In this document: one piece after another, positions 62,902 through 64,000 of the stretch
How the letters are laid out: each line of letters starts with the position of its first letter
How positions within the stretch are numbered: the stretch's first letter is position 1
Origin: HdN1 sp052035295
GTDB taxonomy: Bacteria > Pseudomonadota > Gammaproteobacteria > Pseudomonadales > Ketobacteraceae
Assembly (NCBI GenBank): GCA_052035295.1
Contig: JBPOHS010000015.1
Coordinates: 1-64,000 of the forward strand
Direction of reading: 5' to 3'
Length of the DNA: 64,000 nucleotides
The notes under the pieces: generated by a model
Seen by the model: only the letters and a program-made list of their open reading frames with translations
The model's database searches: none
Told to the model about the DNA's origin: nothing
Made by a program: the position numbers and the translations under genes

Positions 62902-64000
62902 ATGATTTTACGAATATTGCTTCTTTGCGTGTTTGTGTTTCCTGGTGTTTTGATTCCGACTGGCGTGTTTGCCTCGGTTGCCGAGGTGCAGCCCGAATTG
63001 GCGTTGCGTGAAAAGACAATCAAGAAGGTCTATTTTGTTTCACCGTTTGGCGGAGGCTTGAAAAATGGCGTCGATCCAGAGAACGCCTTGGCGTTGGCGC
63101 AACTCTCCAATGTCATGCGCAGTCTGACAGAATCGACAAAACTGAAGTTTCTGCCCGGCCAGTTTCAACTCAACGGAACGCTGGATCTGAGAGCGCCGGT
63201 GGGCGACAAGGTGCTGGTGGTCGAGGGTGCCGAAGGCGCAATTATACGGGGCACCTTCAATCCCGAGACCCTTTCCGGAACGGCTTCCGGCATGCGTCTG
63301 AAAACCGGAAACATTGTGGTTCGTGGCTTGATGTTTGATCATGTGGGTTTTTGTGTCAAATCCGAAAAGTATTCAACCATCAGCCAGGTGCTGATCGAGA
63401 ATATCGTGGCGAACAATGTACACAGTTGCGTCCTTGTCGATCGCGATATGGAGGAACCGGTAACCGATTGGGTGGTACGTAATTCACGTATCAATGGCTA
63501 TTACCGCGTCGGTGTTCGCCTTGCAGGCATGCAGTCCCGGGGGTTCCTGCTGGATAAATTGATCATTGACGGTGAAAACGATTTCGGCGTGAGTGAATGT
63601 TATAAAGCGGGTGTACAATTGCTGGGCGGTGTACATGATGTTCATTTGCGTGACAGCAAAATCGTCAACACTATCGGTACCTGCGGCGAAGACTATCAGC
63701 AAGGTGACGGCATCGAAGCAGATCACAAGCAGGGTACGCCCTCCGGGATCCTGATTGAAAATGTTGTTGTGGGCAACAGCGGTGATGCCGAACTGGATCT
63801 GAAGGCCGACCATGTGCAAATGCGCAATGTTCGCACCCTGGGGGGTGACAAAGTGCGTTATGCCTTCAAGGTGTGGGCCTACGATAATTATGTCTGCGAG
63901 CACTGTTTCGGGTTTGGCGTCAACAAGGCCTATGTCAACCTGAATGAAGCCCAGATGAAATTTTATGACTCGACTTTTGCCAATCAGGACAGCGTGCGTC
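62902..64000 (+). CDS. Secreted beta-helix protein, cut by window end
   Basis: Open from ATG 62902 to the last base of the window (at least 366 residues), so the 3' end is missing. A Sec signal peptide (MILRILLLCVFVFPGVLI, then PTGVFA) is followed by many short repeats such as GNIVVRGLMFDHVGF, SQVLIENIVANNV and GILIENVVVGNS, with Asn and Val spacing typical of right-handed parallel beta-helices (pectate-lyase-like fold). Such proteins in polysaccharide loci are often lyases, epimerases or hydrolases acting on the polymer in the periplasm. GGGAG lies about 9 bases before the start. The catalytic residues and exact class cannot be assigned from the visible part. Confidence 0.75.
   Translation, partial: MILRILLLCVFVFPGVLIPTGVFASVAEVQPELALREKTIKKVYFVSPFGGGLKNGVDPENALALAQLSNVMRSLTESTKLKFLPGQFQLNGTLDLRAPVGDKVLVVEGAEGAIIRGTFNPETLSGTASGMRLKTGNIVVRGLMFDHVGFCVKSEKYSTISQVLIENIVANNVHSCVLVDRDMEEPVTDWVVRNSRINGYYRVGVRLAGMQSRGFLLDKLIIDGENDFGVSECYKAGVQLLGGVHDVHLRDSKIVNTIGTCGEDYQQGDGIEADHKQGTPSGILIENVVVGNSGDAELDLKADHVQMRNVRTLGGDKVRYAFKVWAYDNYVCEHCFGFGVNKAYVNLNEAQMKFYDSTFANQDSVR

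Overview
The window comes from a gammaproteobacterium, most likely of the Pseudomonadales/Oceanospirillales type. The order glpD-glpR-glpK, argF-argD, grxD, rnt, motY, argG, nth-rnf-metG, apbC, dcd matches, from memory, the order of the same genes in Pseudomonas. A Na+-type motor protein (MotY), an Rnf complex and many c-di-GMP/two-component genes suit a motile, probably aquatic bacterium. The genus cannot be fixed from sequence alone. No rRNA, tRNA, CRISPR array, transposase or phage gene was seen.

Layout. 0.2-1.8 kb: an RstB-like sensor kinase without a visible partner. 1.9-6.7 kb: glycerol catabolism (glpD and glpR on the minus strand, glpK divergent on plus). 6.8-8.6 kb: a chemoreceptor. 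8.9-11 kb: argF and argD. 11.3-13.6 kb: a di-haem cytochrome c lipoprotein. 13.9 kb: grxD. 14.3-17.9 kb: a two-gene polyamine-sensing/c-di-GMP module that resembles Vibrio NspS-MbaA. 18.1-22 kb: a penicillin-acylase-family hydrolase and asnS.

22.5-33.5 kb is the standout. Six plus-strand genes, three of them multidomain fusions, encode: HMG-CoA reductase fused to an APH-type kinase; a CDP-alcohol phosphotransferase fused to a CDP-archaeol-synthase-like domain; a free-standing formyltransferase; an alpha/beta-hydrolase fused to an AMP-forming ligase; a UbiA-type prenyltransferase; and a rifampicin-phosphotransferase-like dikinase. I do not recognise the pathway. The parts point to synthesis of an isoprenoid-linked or otherwise unusual polar lipid.

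33.5-41.1 kb: rnt, motY, a 116-bp palindromic repeat, argG, a hybrid histidine kinase and a receiver-GGDEF-EAL protein whose EAL domain has lost key residues. 41.1-49.7 kb (minus): metG-rnfABCDGE-nth plus a Trm112-like gene. 49.8-53.8 kb: an O-acyltransferase, apbC and dcd. 54.3 kb to the end: an exopolysaccharide locus (two GT4 glycosyltransferases, a Wzy-type polymerase/ligase, MurA-like and MurB-like paralogues, a Wzx-type flippase, a GT2 and a secreted beta-helix protein cut by the window edge). The MurA/MurB pair suggests a lactyl-ether amino sugar in the polymer.
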